Assembly (NCBI GenBank): GCA_025354885.1
Contig: JANXLY010000023.1
Location: forward strand, 1 to 38,600
Length of the DNA stretch: 38,600 nucleotides
Direction of reading: 5' to 3'
Origin: Acidobacteriota bacterium
GTDB taxonomy: Bacteria > Acidobacteriota > Terriglobia > Bryobacterales > Bryobacteraceae
Below the pieces are notes generated by a model. That model was not told the origin of the DNA. It did no database searches and was given only the letters and a program-made list of their open reading frames with translations. Each line of letters starts with the position of its first letter. Position 1 is the first letter of the stretch. The position numbers were made by a program, and so were the translations under genes. Below, in pieces: positions 1-7,981 of the stretch.

Positions 1-82
1 GTTTCCCTTCAAACTCCAGTGGCTCGGTTGCCTCTACCAGCGCCCCGATCTGCTCCAGGCTCAGCGTTTCTCCAGCCTTCAT
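1..82 (-). CDS. Partial integrase/transposase, N-terminus only
   Basis: The reverse strand from position 82 reads an open frame that runs off the left edge of the window (27 codons, beginning MKAGETLSLEQIGALVEATE). The phrase 'SLEQI.A..EA.E...FEG' resembles, from memory, the N-terminus of the DDE integrase/transposase proteins of IS481-like elements common in Acidobacteria. The catalytic domain would lie outside the window. An in-frame TTG twelve bases upstream is an alternative start, and an AGGAGGG lies further upstream. The two tandem repeats just upstream, placed as terminal repeats would be, support a mobile element. With so few residues the family call is tentative. Confidence 0.42.
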   Translation of the reverse strand, partial: MKAGETLSLEQIGALVEATEPLEFEGK

Positions 83-112
83 ACGGATGATCAATCCCCA
101 GCATCCACCATC

Positions 113-173
113 CCTCCTTCAGGCTCATTCTGTGTTAGAAATAGCGCCTCCTTCAGGCTCATCCTGCATTAGA
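113..173 (-). repeat. Two tandem copies of a 27-bp IS terminal repeat
   Basis: CCTCCTTCAGGCTCAT is identical at 113-128 and 147-162. The copies continue as TCTGTGTTAGA (129-139) and CCTGCATTAGA (163-173), so 24 of 27 bases match. They are offset by 34 bases and separated by seven. They lie between the putative transposase start and the IS boundary, as expected for repeated transposase-binding sites at an IS end. Confidence 0.75.
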
Positions 174-192
174 CAAGACTGGGAACAGAAGC

Positions 193-204
193 GGCCAGCA
201 GAGG
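193..204 (-). repeat. 12-bp motif nine bases after a stop codon (copy 1)
   Basis: GGCCAGCAGAGG on the plus strand, nine bases beyond the TAG of the 214-864 gene and just outside the proposed IS boundary. It is identical to the copy at 2482-2493, which has the same offset from a TAG stop. Confidence 0.5.
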
Positions 205-213
205 AACGTTACA

Positions 214-864
214 CTAAGGCTTCTTTGCCGGATCGGCAGGGACTTCGCCCTTCTTGCGAAGCGTAGGCGGCTTGCGGCCTTTGAGTTTGGGGTCTCCTTC
301 GACCTTCTTCTCTGAGGCCGCTTTTTCGTCTTTCTCTTCAACCGTCATCAAGGCTTCGCGCTGCTGCTTTTCTTTCTTCGAATCGTCAACGACACGCTTG
401 CCTCTGGCGGCAAGATCCTCTTCACCTGAGGAGATGGAATCTCTGGTAGTTTCGATAGCGGTAGTGAGGACAAATTCGTAACGGGAAAGGTCTTTGGCCT
501 CTAACTCAGCAAATTTTTCAAGTTTCTTGAGCATATTGCGCTCGGCCGTCATCACGAGCTGGATGCCCTCGCTAATTAGCAGACCCCGACGTAAAGCGTC
601 ATCGGCAACAGTATCAATAGCTTCGATAATCTTGGCGTACTGGTCGAGGATATCGTGGATCAGGATTGAGCGCCCAGCCTTTTCTTTGGAAAAAAGCTGA
701 TCCAACTGGTCGACGCGCTGTCTGGCAAGAAGCAGGTATAAGCTAAGGCGCTCGTTTGGTTCCTGGGCAAGCCGGACGCGCTCGATCTCGTCCTGATTGA
801 GGAAGTCCTTTTGTGCCGGGAGCGTTGCGGCAAAGGGGAGGAGAAAGAGAAAACGGCGAGTCAT
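214..864 (-). CDS. Exported, charged helical protein of unknown function
   Basis: This 216-residue protein starts with a short signal peptide (MTRRFLFLLPFAATLPAQ, likely cleaved near residue 18). Residues 20-150 are strongly helical and rich in Leu, Glu, Lys and Arg without a recognisable domain. The last ~65 residues are low-complexity and very Lys/Glu/Pro-rich, ending in KKP. It is the last gene of a five-gene minus-strand run. Its ATG overlaps the stop of the 861-1253 gene by four bases (ATGA), so the two are probably translationally coupled. I do not recognise the family. The signal peptide and the neighbouring TPR and glycosyltransferase genes suggest a periplasmic or envelope role, which is inference. 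Confidence 0.8.
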   Translation of the reverse strand: MTRRFLFLLPFAATLPAQKDFLNQDEIERVRLAQEPNERLSLYLLLARQRVDQLDQLFSKEKAGRSILIHDILDQYAKIIEAIDTVADDALRRGLLISEGIQLVMTAERNMLKKLEKFAELEAKDLSRYEFVLTTAIETTRDSISSGEEDLAARGKRVVDDSKKEKQQREALMTVEEKDEKAASEKKVEGDPKLKGRKPPTLRKKGEVPADPAKKP

Positions 865-1253
865 TCTTTTTTACTCATGACGCCGAGCAGCACCTTTTCG
901 TGTACAGCATTGATTCGGGCCTGGGCAGAAAGTAGAGATGGGCGGTCGTCTATGCCTGCGCCTTTGAGAAGCGAGTCTACGCGACGGAGAAACTCGCGCG
1001 TTCGAAGTTCAGCCTTTTTATAATTTTTCGTATTTTTGAAAGCCGGCTTGGACATTTGTTCGAGAGACTTGAGGGCGAACTCTGTTGCATCTGCAGCCTC
1101 TTCGAGTTTTGCTTTAGTATCGGATTGGCGGGCGGCGTCGAGAGCCCGGGATGCGGCATCGAAGGCAAGCTGGTAGCGTTTTTCAGGATCAGACTCATTG
1201 CGTACCGTATCGGGTACCTGGGCTAAAAGTAGAAAAATCCAGGCTGCAATCAT
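861..1253 (-). CDS. Small exported helical protein, unknown function
   Basis: This 130-residue protein has a hydrophobic N-terminus (MIAAWIFLLLAQ) that fits a short signal peptide. The rest is predicted helical and charged, with many Ala, Lys, Arg and Glu residues and no Cys. It overlaps both neighbours by four bases (ATGA junctions at 1250-1253 and 861-864), which indicates an operon with the TPR gene before it and the 214-864 gene after it. The two small proteins have similar size, composition and helical character and may be partners. No known domain was recognised. Confidence 0.8.
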   Translation of the reverse strand: MIAAWIFLLLAQVPDTVRNESDPEKRYQLAFDAASRALDAARQSDTKAKLEEAADATEFALKSLEQMSKPAFKNTKNYKKAELRTREFLRRVDSLLKGAGIDDRPSLLSAQARINAVHEKVLLGVMSKKE

Positions 1254-2464
1254 TTGTTGATTTCCCGATCGAGAATTTTCATTCGTTGGCGCGCCTTAAA
1301 CTCTTCATCGGGAAATTTTCCACCGGCGACATTGAGGAAATCCTGATAGGCGGCGGCAGCAAGTTTTGCCTGCTGCTTGTTCTGCTTGATCTTATCGAGA
1401 GTGATGGCTCGAAGGTATTTGTGGCCAGGCTTTTCAGCGTTGAGTTGCTTGACTTTGTCGAGGGCCTGGAGCGCAATGTCGTAGCGTTCCAGCATGACAG
1501 TTACCATGGCGAGGTCTGCCCAAGCTTCGGCGGACTGAGGATTGAGCTTGACGACGAGAGCGAACTGGCTGGCAGCGAGGTCGAACTTGCGGAGGTCTCG
1601 AAGAAGCCGACCGTATAGTAAGCGAAGGTCGCCATTGTTGGGTTCGAGACGGAGTGCAGCATCCATGATTGGCTGGCACTTTTCAGGCTGTTTGTTTTGC
1701 AGATATGCAGTGGCGAGGGCAGTGAGATTCGCGATGGAGGGAGAAGCTTTGACGGCGGCTTCGAGTTCAGGAATCGCGCTGGCAGCCTTGCCGGTTTCGA
1801 CAAGTAGTTCTCCAAGACGCTCGCGGGCCGCAGCTTCGTTCGGGAAGCGGCGATAGATAGCGATTGCTGCGTCGAAATTCTTGTCTGCCTCGTAGACACT
1901 TGCCAAGTGGAGGAGTGCGGGCTGGAAGCTGGGATCGATGCTGGCGGCCTGTTCGATAAAAGGTGCTCCCTCGGCAGTCTTACCCTGATTGAGAAGCGCT
2001 TGACCAATCCCCTGAGCGGCTTCGGCCGATTTTGGATTGATGGCGAAAGCACGCCGGTAAGCGGGCTCGGCATCCGCGCCACGGTTGATGTCAATCAACG
2101 CTTCAGCGAGATAGAAGTTGGGCCGGTACTGGTCGGGCTTGGTGGTGGCGGCAGACTGGAGAAGCGGGACAGCATCTTTCGGCATTTTCTGGCGCAGCAG
2201 CAGAATACCCAGATTGAGCTCTGCTTCGTAGAGGCCGGGTTTGAGGGCAAGGACTTTGCGGTAATTAGCCGAGGCCTCAGCATCTTTGTTTTGTATGGAC
2301 TGAGCGAAAGCGAGATTGAAGAAAGCAGAGAAGTCAGTGGGGTCTGCGGCGGCGACCTTGGCAAACAGGGCTTCGGCTTCAGCGGGCTTGCCCGCGTCCA
2401 GAGCCTTGATGCCGTCCTCAGAAGGGGACTGCAGGGAGAGCGCGAGAAGGAGATGCGCGATCAC
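1250..2464 (-). CDS. Exported TPR-repeat protein
   Basis: This 404-residue protein starts at a GTG codon with a weak signal peptide (MIAHLLLALSLQS). It then consists almost entirely of about ten 34-residue tetratricopeptide repeats. The TPR pattern is visible as repeated 'A...L..A....P....A...L......G...A' units, for example at about residues 45-75, 78-110, 112-145 and 280-345. TPR arrays are protein-protein interaction scaffolds, so this one probably organises envelope proteins. It lies 38 bases after the glycosyltransferase gene and overlaps the next gene by four bases. There is no enzymatic domain. Confidence 0.9.
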   Translation of the reverse strand: MIAHLLLALSLQSPSEDGIKALDAGKPAEAEALFAKVAAADPTDFSAFFNLAFAQSIQNKDAEASANYRKVLALKPGLYEAELNLGILLLRQKMPKDAVPLLQSAATTKPDQYRPNFYLAEALIDINRGADAEPAYRRAFAINPKSAEAAQGIGQALLNQGKTAEGAPFIEQAASIDPSFQPALLHLASVYEADKNFDAAIAIYRRFPNEAAARERLGELLVETGKAASAIPELEAAVKASPSIANLTALATAYLQNKQPEKCQPIMDAALRLEPNNGDLRLLYGRLLRDLRKFDLAASQFALVVKLNPQSAEAWADLAMVTVMLERYDIALQALDKVKQLNAEKPGHKYLRAITLDKIKQNKQQAKLAAAAYQDFLNVAGGKFPDEEFKARQRMKILDREINK

Positions 2465-2481
2465 GACTTCAGGATAGCGCG

Positions 2482-2493
2482 GGCCAGCAGAGG
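2482..2493 (-). repeat. 12-bp motif nine bases after a stop codon (copy 2)
   Basis: GGCCAGCAGAGG on the plus strand (CCTCTGCTGGCC on the coding strand) lies exactly nine bases beyond the TAG stop of the glycosyltransferase gene. An identical 12-mer lies at 193-204, exactly nine bases beyond the TAG stop of the 214-864 gene. The bases between stop and motif differ in the two copies. Its meaning is unknown. Confidence 0.5.
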
Positions 2494-2502
2494 CACTGAT
2501 TG

Positions 2503-4305
2503 CTAGAGCGGGAGGTTGGTGAAGAGGTGCTTGCCACCAGATTCTTTCAACTCGATCAGGTGGCCGGGGCCGAGTAACTTCGCGATACGATCTACAGCCG
2601 GGTGTTCGATGGTGAGGTAGTGGCGCTCTGTTCCGAGCCAGCGAGTCTGGAACTGCTGATCGTTGATGAATACCTTTGCGGCATCCGGCGCATAACTGCC
2701 GTACTCGAGATTATTCACGCGACCGTTCAGGAGCAAGGCCGTTTTGTTTGTGTAGAAAAAGATGCTTGAAAAAGTGTAGTACTGATTGTCTACAATCCAT
2801 TGACCTGGTGGAGCGGCGAGCAGGGCCTGAGCCAGAGGGCGTGAAGCGAGATAGGGATCAAAGTCGATCAGGGCAAGGCGAGCCGCATTGAGAAATAGTG
2901 CGCTCATGAGAGCGAGTGAAATCATGGCGGCGCGGTGTCGAAGCCAGGATCCAATGGAACCGATCAGGAAAGCGAACGCAGCAACGAGCAGCGGGGTTCG
3001 CAAGTAGGCGAAGCTGGCAACATTGAGATCGCCCATGTGGCCGAGGGAGAGAGTGTAGGCATCAGGACTTTGAATAGTAAGGGCGCGTGAGATATCTCCT
3101 GGAGTGGGGAGGGTCCAGACTTGGATGAGCAGGTAAATGATCGAAGCAAAAGCGGCTAGCGCGATGATGCCAACGACACGCGTGGGCCAGCGGGGTGGAT
3201 TGTATTCGCGACTGAAGGCTGAGCCGAGAAGGATGGCAAGAGCAGGGTAGCAGGGCATGGAATAGTATTCCTGGGTGGTGGAAAAACTGAAGAAAATCAG
3301 CATGAATCCAGCCCAGCAAAAGCAGAGCAACACGAGGCTGCGGTGACGTTCCGAATTGGCAGCGCGAAGAGTAAAGAAGTTCAGCGACCAAGGGAAAAGC
3401 CAGAGAAAATGCAGGAGCCAAAAGGACAGGAGTGGCACTGTGTTGTAGTCGCGCGGATGCCGCATGTTCAGGAAGCGGAAGACATGCTCGTTGAAGAAGT
3501 AGAACCAGAAGAAGCCATGGTATTCACCGGCAACACTGCGCATGGTGAAGTCGAAGAACGGTGGATTGCCGAGAGTGGCGGCGACGTGCCAGGGAGCCGC
3601 GATGGCCATGAGGATCAGCAGGCCCTCGCCGATGCGCAAGCGGCGCCAGGTATTGGAGGCGAAGAGTTGGCCAGTCAGAATCAGGTAGATCAAAGCTGCG
3701 GCCCCTGGGAACAAGAGGGCGATGAGCCCTTTGAGCAGCAGGCCTAAGGCAATGGCAACCGAAAAAGTATTGGACCAGAAGCGCGGATATCGCTCTTCGC
3801 GATCCAGTGCACGCAAGAAGGCCCAGAGGGCAAGCGCAATCGTGAAGGTGAGAATTACGTCGGGGATGAGAATGCGCGTAAAGAGCCACAGGCCGAGGCT
3901 GGTGGCCATGATCAGCCCCGAGGCGAGGCCAAGTTGCGGACCTGATGCCCAGTTGGCGATACGGCCGGTGAGCGAGGCGAGAGCAATAGAAAAGAATGCG
4001 ATCGGAATACGGGCGGCCCAGTCCGCAGTGCCGAAGATTTTGAAGCAGATTGCCATCAGCCAATAGACGAGCGGAGATTTTTCGAGATAAGCGATGCCGT
4101 TGAGACGGGCAGTGACCCAGTCACCGGATTCCAGCATATTGCGGGCAATCTGGGCTTGTACTGCGTCCACATCATCCATGAGCGAGGGGGGGCTGAAGAT
4201 CGCCGGAATGTAGATGAGCGCGGCGAACAGAATTACGATTAGCTGATAATTGCGGTCGGCTGCGGAGCGGAAGCCATAGGCACCGCCATAGTTTGAATGT
4301 TCCAT
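2503..4305 (-). CDS. ArnT-like family 39/83 membrane glycosyltransferase
   Basis: This 600-residue polytopic membrane protein has about 11-12 hydrophobic segments. It belongs to the GT-C fold dolichyl-phosphate-mannose/ArnT-type family, which transfers a sugar from a polyprenyl-phosphate donor to an envelope acceptor on the periplasmic side. Supporting motifs are the acidic loop after the first membrane helix (SLMDDVDAVQAQIARNM, around residues 41-57, with the catalytic-type Asp pair) and YLEKSPLVYW, equivalent to the family's 'KPPLYYW' element. The soluble C-terminal ~100 residues resemble ArnT periplasmic tails. The start overlaps the end of the asnB-type gene by 67 bases. No later ATG or GTG preserves the first helix, so the overlap seems real. 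Donor and acceptor cannot be told from sequence. Confidence 0.88.
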   Translation of the reverse strand: MEHSNYGGAYGFRSAADRNYQLIVILFAALIYIPAIFSPPSLMDDVDAVQAQIARNMLESGDWVTARLNGIAYLEKSPLVYWLMAICFKIFGTADWAARIPIAFFSIALASLTGRIANWASGPQLGLASGLIMATSLGLWLFTRILIPDVILTFTIALALWAFLRALDREERYPRFWSNTFSVAIALGLLLKGLIALLFPGAAALIYLILTGQLFASNTWRRLRIGEGLLILMAIAAPWHVAATLGNPPFFDFTMRSVAGEYHGFFWFYFFNEHVFRFLNMRHPRDYNTVPLLSFWLLHFLWLFPWSLNFFTLRAANSERHRSLVLLCFCWAGFMLIFFSFSTTQEYYSMPCYPALAILLGSAFSREYNPPRWPTRVVGIIALAAFASIIYLLIQVWTLPTPGDISRALTIQSPDAYTLSLGHMGDLNVASFAYLRTPLLVAAFAFLIGSIGSWLRHRAAMISLALMSALFLNAARLALIDFDPYLASRPLAQALLAAPPGQWIVDNQYYTFSSIFFYTNKTALLLNGRVNNLEYGSYAPDAAKVFINDQQFQTRWLGTERHYLTIEHPAVDRIAKLLGPGHLIELKESGGKHLFTNLPL

Positions 4306-6158
4306 CGTTTCATCCAGAGAAATAAAGTCAGCAGGCCCCAGAGCTGGTAGCCTGCGTTGATGCGGCGCGAAAGATGACGCGTAATGAGTTCGTTTACTGC
4401 GGGCCAGGAGAAGACGCCCGAATTCCGGACGGCGGCTTCGGTTAGTGTATCCAGAAGCAGTGGCTTGAGCGTTGTGCGGAACCAGTGGTGGACCGGGATG
4501 TCGAAGCCCTGCTTGGGACGACTCAAGACACTGGCCGGGATCTTGTCGCGCACAAGCTCACGCAGCACATGCTTGAGCGTGCCGTTGTTGAGCTTGAGCG
4601 ATTCGGGGAGACGAGCAGCAAATTCGACGATACGGTGATCCAGAAATGGCGGACGAACTTCGAGCGAGTGTGCCATCGACATGCGGTCGCACTTGTAGAG
4701 AATGTCATCGGGGAGGTAATAGAGCTGATCGAGCCAGAGGTGGCGATTGAGTGGCCCGGCGGCACCTGATTCTGATGGCAGGCGTCGATAAAGATCGCTG
4801 GAGGGACGATGCGGCAAATTGGGTGCCAGCATTTGTTTGGCTGCGAGAGAATTGGTTCCGTTCCAGTAGAGGTGAGCGTCTTCTGGAGATTGCAATGAGC
4901 CTTCGAGGAAGCGTTTTGCTTTGTATTCGAAGCTGATTTTGTCGTTTGATGCAGGCCAGAGATTCAGCAGGCTCAGGGCGGATTGACGTAGGAATCTTGG
5001 CGTGGATTGGGCCTGTTGAGAGTACTGGTCTGCGAGGTAAGTCTGGTAACCGGCGAAAAGCTCATCACCGCCATCACCGCTGAGTGCCACTGTCACGTGT
5101 TCGCGGGTCATTCGTGAGAGGAACCAGACAGGGAGCGCACCTGCGTCAGCACTGGGTTCATCGGAGTAATATGCAAGTTGTTCGATTGCGTCAGCGAGCC
5201 CCGAATCGGTGTTCACATCCAGTTCGTGATGGTCTGTGTTGTACACACTTGCCACCTCGCGAAACCATCTGGATTCGTCGAAACTACGTCCGGTGAAGGA
5301 TACCGAAAAAGTCTTAAGCTGACGGCCGGCCTGTTGTGCAGCATAGTGAAGCAGGGTTGTGGAATCTAAACCTCCCGAGGCCCAGACGCCGAGCGGAACG
5401 TCCGAAATGAGATGCTCTTTCAGCGATAGCTGCAAGAGATGATCCAGTTCGGCCTTGGCATCACCGAGCGAGATTTTCGGATCGGGCCAGATATTGAGAG
5501 CCCAGTAGGGTTCTTGCGTCAGGTGGCCATTCTGCCAGCGGAGAAAACAGCCTGGGCGCACCTTGTTGATGCCCGCGGCCAGCGTATAAGGTTGTGGAAC
5601 GTAGTTGAGTGAGAGGAAGTATGTAAGGCCATCCGGGTCTAGAGCGCGAGGAATCTCGGGGTGCTCAAAGATCGCTTTCAGCTCAGAGGCGAAGTACAAA
5701 TCTTCCGCGTGCTCGTAGAAATAGAGCGGCTTGATCCCGAGGCGGTCGCGGACCAGAAATAGCTCGCGTGTCGGTTGATGCCAGATCGCAAAGGCGAACA
5801 TGCCGCGAAGCCGTTTGAAGCTCTCGATCCCCCAGGCGCGAAATGCTTCGAGCACAACTTCGGTATCGCAATGAGTGCGAAAACGATGCCCGAGACTCTC
5901 CAGTTCCTGCCGAAGCTCGCCGAAGTTATAGACCTCGCCATTAAAAACGATCGTGGTCTGGCCGTCTTCTGACGTGATCGGCTGGTCTCCGGAACCTAGG
6001 TCGATGATCTTGAGCCGGACGGCTCCGAGCGAAACAATAGAATCCTCGAAAGTGCCCTGCTGGTCCGGGCCCCGATGGATGATGGTTTTCGTGATGGCAG
6101 CAATACGGCCTGGGTCAGGAATTGAGCCAAGATGCGTAAAGCCTGCGATGCCGCACAT
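4239..6158 (-). CDS. asnB: Asparagine synthetase B-type amidotransferase
   Basis: This 639-residue class II glutamine amidotransferase is fused to an asparagine-synthetase domain. Cys2 of MCGIAGF is the glutaminase nucleophile, which fixes the start at 6158. NGEVYNFGELRQELE (around 73-87) and the RGMFAFA stretch complete the glutaminase half. The synthetase half has the PP-loop SGGLDS at 261-266 and SGDGGDELFAGY further on. The family makes Asn from Asp, Gln and ATP. Many long acidobacterial and proteobacterial paralogues instead sit in surface-polysaccharide loci and amidate glycans. Its 67-base overlap with a GT39-type glycosyltransferase makes such an envelope role plausible, but true Asn synthesis cannot be excluded. 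It is the first gene of the minus-strand run. Confidence 0.92.
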   Translation of the reverse strand: MCGIAGFTHLGSIPDPGRIAAITKTIIHRGPDQQGTFEDSIVSLGAVRLKIIDLGSGDQPITSEDGQTTIVFNGEVYNFGELRQELESLGHRFRTHCDTEVVLEAFRAWGIESFKRLRGMFAFAIWHQPTRELFLVRDRLGIKPLYFYEHAEDLYFASELKAIFEHPEIPRALDPDGLTYFLSLNYVPQPYTLAAGINKVRPGCFLRWQNGHLTQEPYWALNIWPDPKISLGDAKAELDHLLQLSLKEHLISDVPLGVWASGGLDSTTLLHYAAQQAGRQLKTFSVSFTGRSFDESRWFREVASVYNTDHHELDVNTDSGLADAIEQLAYYSDEPSADAGALPVWFLSRMTREHVTVALSGDGGDELFAGYQTYLADQYSQQAQSTPRFLRQSALSLLNLWPASNDKISFEYKAKRFLEGSLQSPEDAHLYWNGTNSLAAKQMLAPNLPHRPSSDLYRRLPSESGAAGPLNRHLWLDQLYYLPDDILYKCDRMSMAHSLEVRPPFLDHRIVEFAARLPESLKLNNGTLKHVLRELVRDKIPASVLSRPKQGFDIPVHHWFRTTLKPLLLDTLTEAAVRNSGVFSWPAVNELITRHLSRRINAGYQLWGLLTLFLWMKRWNIQTMAVPMASAPQPTAIIS

Positions 6159-6199
6159 TGTTCTAGTTTCGCAGGGATGACCTAAGCCGTTAGGATGAA

Positions 6200-6805
6200 A
6201 TGATGCGAGTTTTACTTTTATTGGGAATTGCCTGCGTTGTTACGGCGCAGGAGCCACCGGCAGGATTGTTGAACCGATGGAGAACAACGGTCGCGGGCAA
6301 AGGCGGATTGGGTGCGATCTTTGAATTTCGCTCGGGAGGAGTTTTGTTCATTCGTCCTGGTGCCGTAGTGGATGGATTGTACTCCGTTGAAGGAATCGAA
6401 ATCGTGTTGCCTCCTTTGCGGGAAAATGGTCCGCCGAACCGGCAGACCATAGACTTGAAACAACCGGGGAAGCTGCGCCTTCTGCAAGGCCAACAAGTCT
6501 CTATGGATCTCACCCGAGTGGGCAAGGCACCGGCTGGCAATCCGACTATCGTTGGCGAATGGGTTGGAATGCGTAAGATGGATGGGCACAATCTCGAAAT
6601 GCGAATTTTTTTCTACGCGAATGGCAAGTCGCTGTTCCTGTTGCCGTTCAGCACGGAGCAGGCTTACTACATCGTTGAAGGGGCGACGATGAAGATCACC
6701 TTACCGGATGGAAAAGTGTCAGAAGGACCTTTTCAACTCAGAGGGAGTTCGTTGCAGATTCCAAGTGTTCGCAGTGGAGCTGTGACTCGACTGGCGAGGT
6801 ATTGA
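6200..6805 (+). CDS. Secreted beta-rich protein with internal duplication
   Basis: This 201-residue protein has a signal peptide (MMRVLLLLGIACVVTAQ). The mature part holds two similar units: about residues 24-70 (G.G..FEFR.GGVLFIRP...DGLYSVEGIEIVLP) and about 122-170 (MRIFFYANGKSLFLLPF...YYIVEGATMKITLP). Each reads as 'W...........F...G......P.....Y.VEG..I.LP', as in small lipocalin-like 'how much does this polymer/ligand add' families. A likely SD (AGGA, in TAGGATGAA) precedes ATG 6200, and ATG 6203 is an equal alternative. It is transcribed divergently from asnB and lies three bases before rmuC, so the two are probably cotranscribed. No function is assigned. Confidence 0.75.
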   Translation: MMRVLLLLGIACVVTAQEPPAGLLNRWRTTVAGKGGLGAIFEFRSGGVLFIRPGAVVDGLYSVEGIEIVLPPLRENGPPNRQTIDLKQPGKLRLLQGQQVSMDLTRVGKAPAGNPTIVGEWVGMRKMDGHNLEMRIFFYANGKSLFLLPFSTEQAYYIVEGATMKITLPDGKVSEGPFQLRGSSLQIPSVRSGAVTRLARY

Positions 6806-6808
6806 GGA

Positions 6809-7981
6809 GTGACTGAATCGTACGTGCTGATCGGCATCATTGTCGTTTTGCTGGTGGCACTCCTGATTGTGTTGCTGGGAAAAAGAAACGCTGGCGGGGA
6901 GATGCTCGAAGAATTCTCACGCATGCGGCGGGAGTTTGGCGAATTGGGGACGGGCCTGCGCGGGGACCTGCAACAAGGATTGAGAACCCAACTGGAACAA
7001 CAGCGCGAAGAGGCGCGAGCACTGGAGACCCGTCTCTTTGATCTGCGCAGCGAGATGGAAAATCGTTTGCGTGCGATCGAGGCGATGAACGAAAAGAAGC
7101 TCGAGGAGATGCGCGTCACGGTAGACGAGAAGTTGCAGGGGACTCTTGAGAAGCGGCTTGGCGAGAGTTTCAAGCAGGTGAGCGAGCGATTGGAAATGGT
7201 GCACAAGGGTTTGGGTGAAATGCAGACGCTGGCTGTTGGTGTGGGTGATTTAAAGAAGGTGATGAGCAACGTAAAGACTCGCGGGACCTGGGGAGAAGTG
7301 CAGCTTGGAGCTTTGCTCGAACAGGTGTTGACGCCCGAACAATACGAGAAAAATGTGGCTGTGACAGGTACTGCGGAGCGCGTAGAATTTGCCGTCAAGC
7401 TACCAGGGCAAGAAGCCGGGGGCACACCTGTTTGGCTGCCGATTGATGCGAAATTCCCACTTGAGGATTATCAGCGTCTGGTCGAAGCTTCTGAATTGGC
7501 AGACGCGGTGGGTGTGGAAAAGGCAATCGTGGAATTGGAAAAGCGTGTTTGGACCTTTGCCAAATCCATCCGGGACAAGTATGTATCTCCGCCCAGGACG
7601 ACGGACTTCGGACTTTTGTTTTTGCCCACCGAGGGACTCTATGCCGAGATCATGCGGCGTACCGGTTTTGTCGAAAAGGTGCAACTCGAATTGCGGGTTG
7701 TTCTTGCGGGGCCAAGCACGCTCCTCGCCTTGCTGAACAGCTTGCAGATGGGATTCCGGACGCTGGCAATTCAGAAGAGGTCGGGTGAGGTTTGGGAACT
7801 GTTGAGCGTTGTAAAGGGTGAGTTCCTGAAATATCACCAGGTATTAGGAAAGGTGCGGGAGAAGCTCGACCAAGCCTCGAAGACGATTGACGACGCAGAA
7901 CAAAGAACGAGGGTAATTCAGCGCAAACTTAGAGGTGTGGAAGAGATAGGGATCAGCGCGGGTGAATCATTCGAAGACTAG
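6809..7981 (+). CDS. rmuC: RmuC-family DNA recombination protein
   Basis: This 390-residue protein has one N-terminal membrane helix (YVLIGIIVVLLVALLIVLLG, residues 5-24). A long charged coiled coil follows (about 35-145), and then the RmuC nuclease-like core. Core hallmarks are TRGTWGEVQLGALLEQVL (about 152-169) and LPIDAKFPLEDY (about 210-221). RmuC limits recombination at inverted repeats and is predicted to be a membrane-anchored PD-(D/E)XK-type nuclease; it has also been implicated in phage defence. The GTG start at 6809 has GAGG about eight bases upstream, inside the end of the previous gene. It ends in a four-base convergent overlap with the 7978-8421 gene. Confidence 0.93.
   Translation: MTESYVLIGIIVVLLVALLIVLLGKRNAGGEMLEEFSRMRREFGELGTGLRGDLQQGLRTQLEQQREEARALETRLFDLRSEMENRLRAIEAMNEKKLEEMRVTVDEKLQGTLEKRLGESFKQVSERLEMVHKGLGEMQTLAVGVGDLKKVMSNVKTRGTWGEVQLGALLEQVLTPEQYEKNVAVTGTAERVEFAVKLPGQEAGGTPVWLPIDAKFPLEDYQRLVEASELADAVGVEKAIVELEKRVWTFAKSIRDKYVSPPRTTDFGLLFLPTEGLYAEIMRRTGFVEKVQLELRVVLAGPSTLLALLNSLQMGFRTLAIQKRSGEVWELLSVVKGEFLKYHQVLGKVREKLDQASKTIDDAEQRTRVIQRKLRGVEEIGISAGESFED

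Larger units (their letters stand above)
1..175 (-). mobile_element. End of an insertion sequence (rest lies left of window)
   Basis: The stretch holds the start of a transposase-like frame (82 down to 1) preceded by two copies of a 27-base repeat. On the minus strand the outermost repeat begins with TGTCTAATGC at 175. A TG terminal dinucleotide is usual for IS3/IS481-type elements, so 175 is my best guess for the boundary. The target duplication cannot be checked because the other end is not in the window. Confidence 0.4.
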
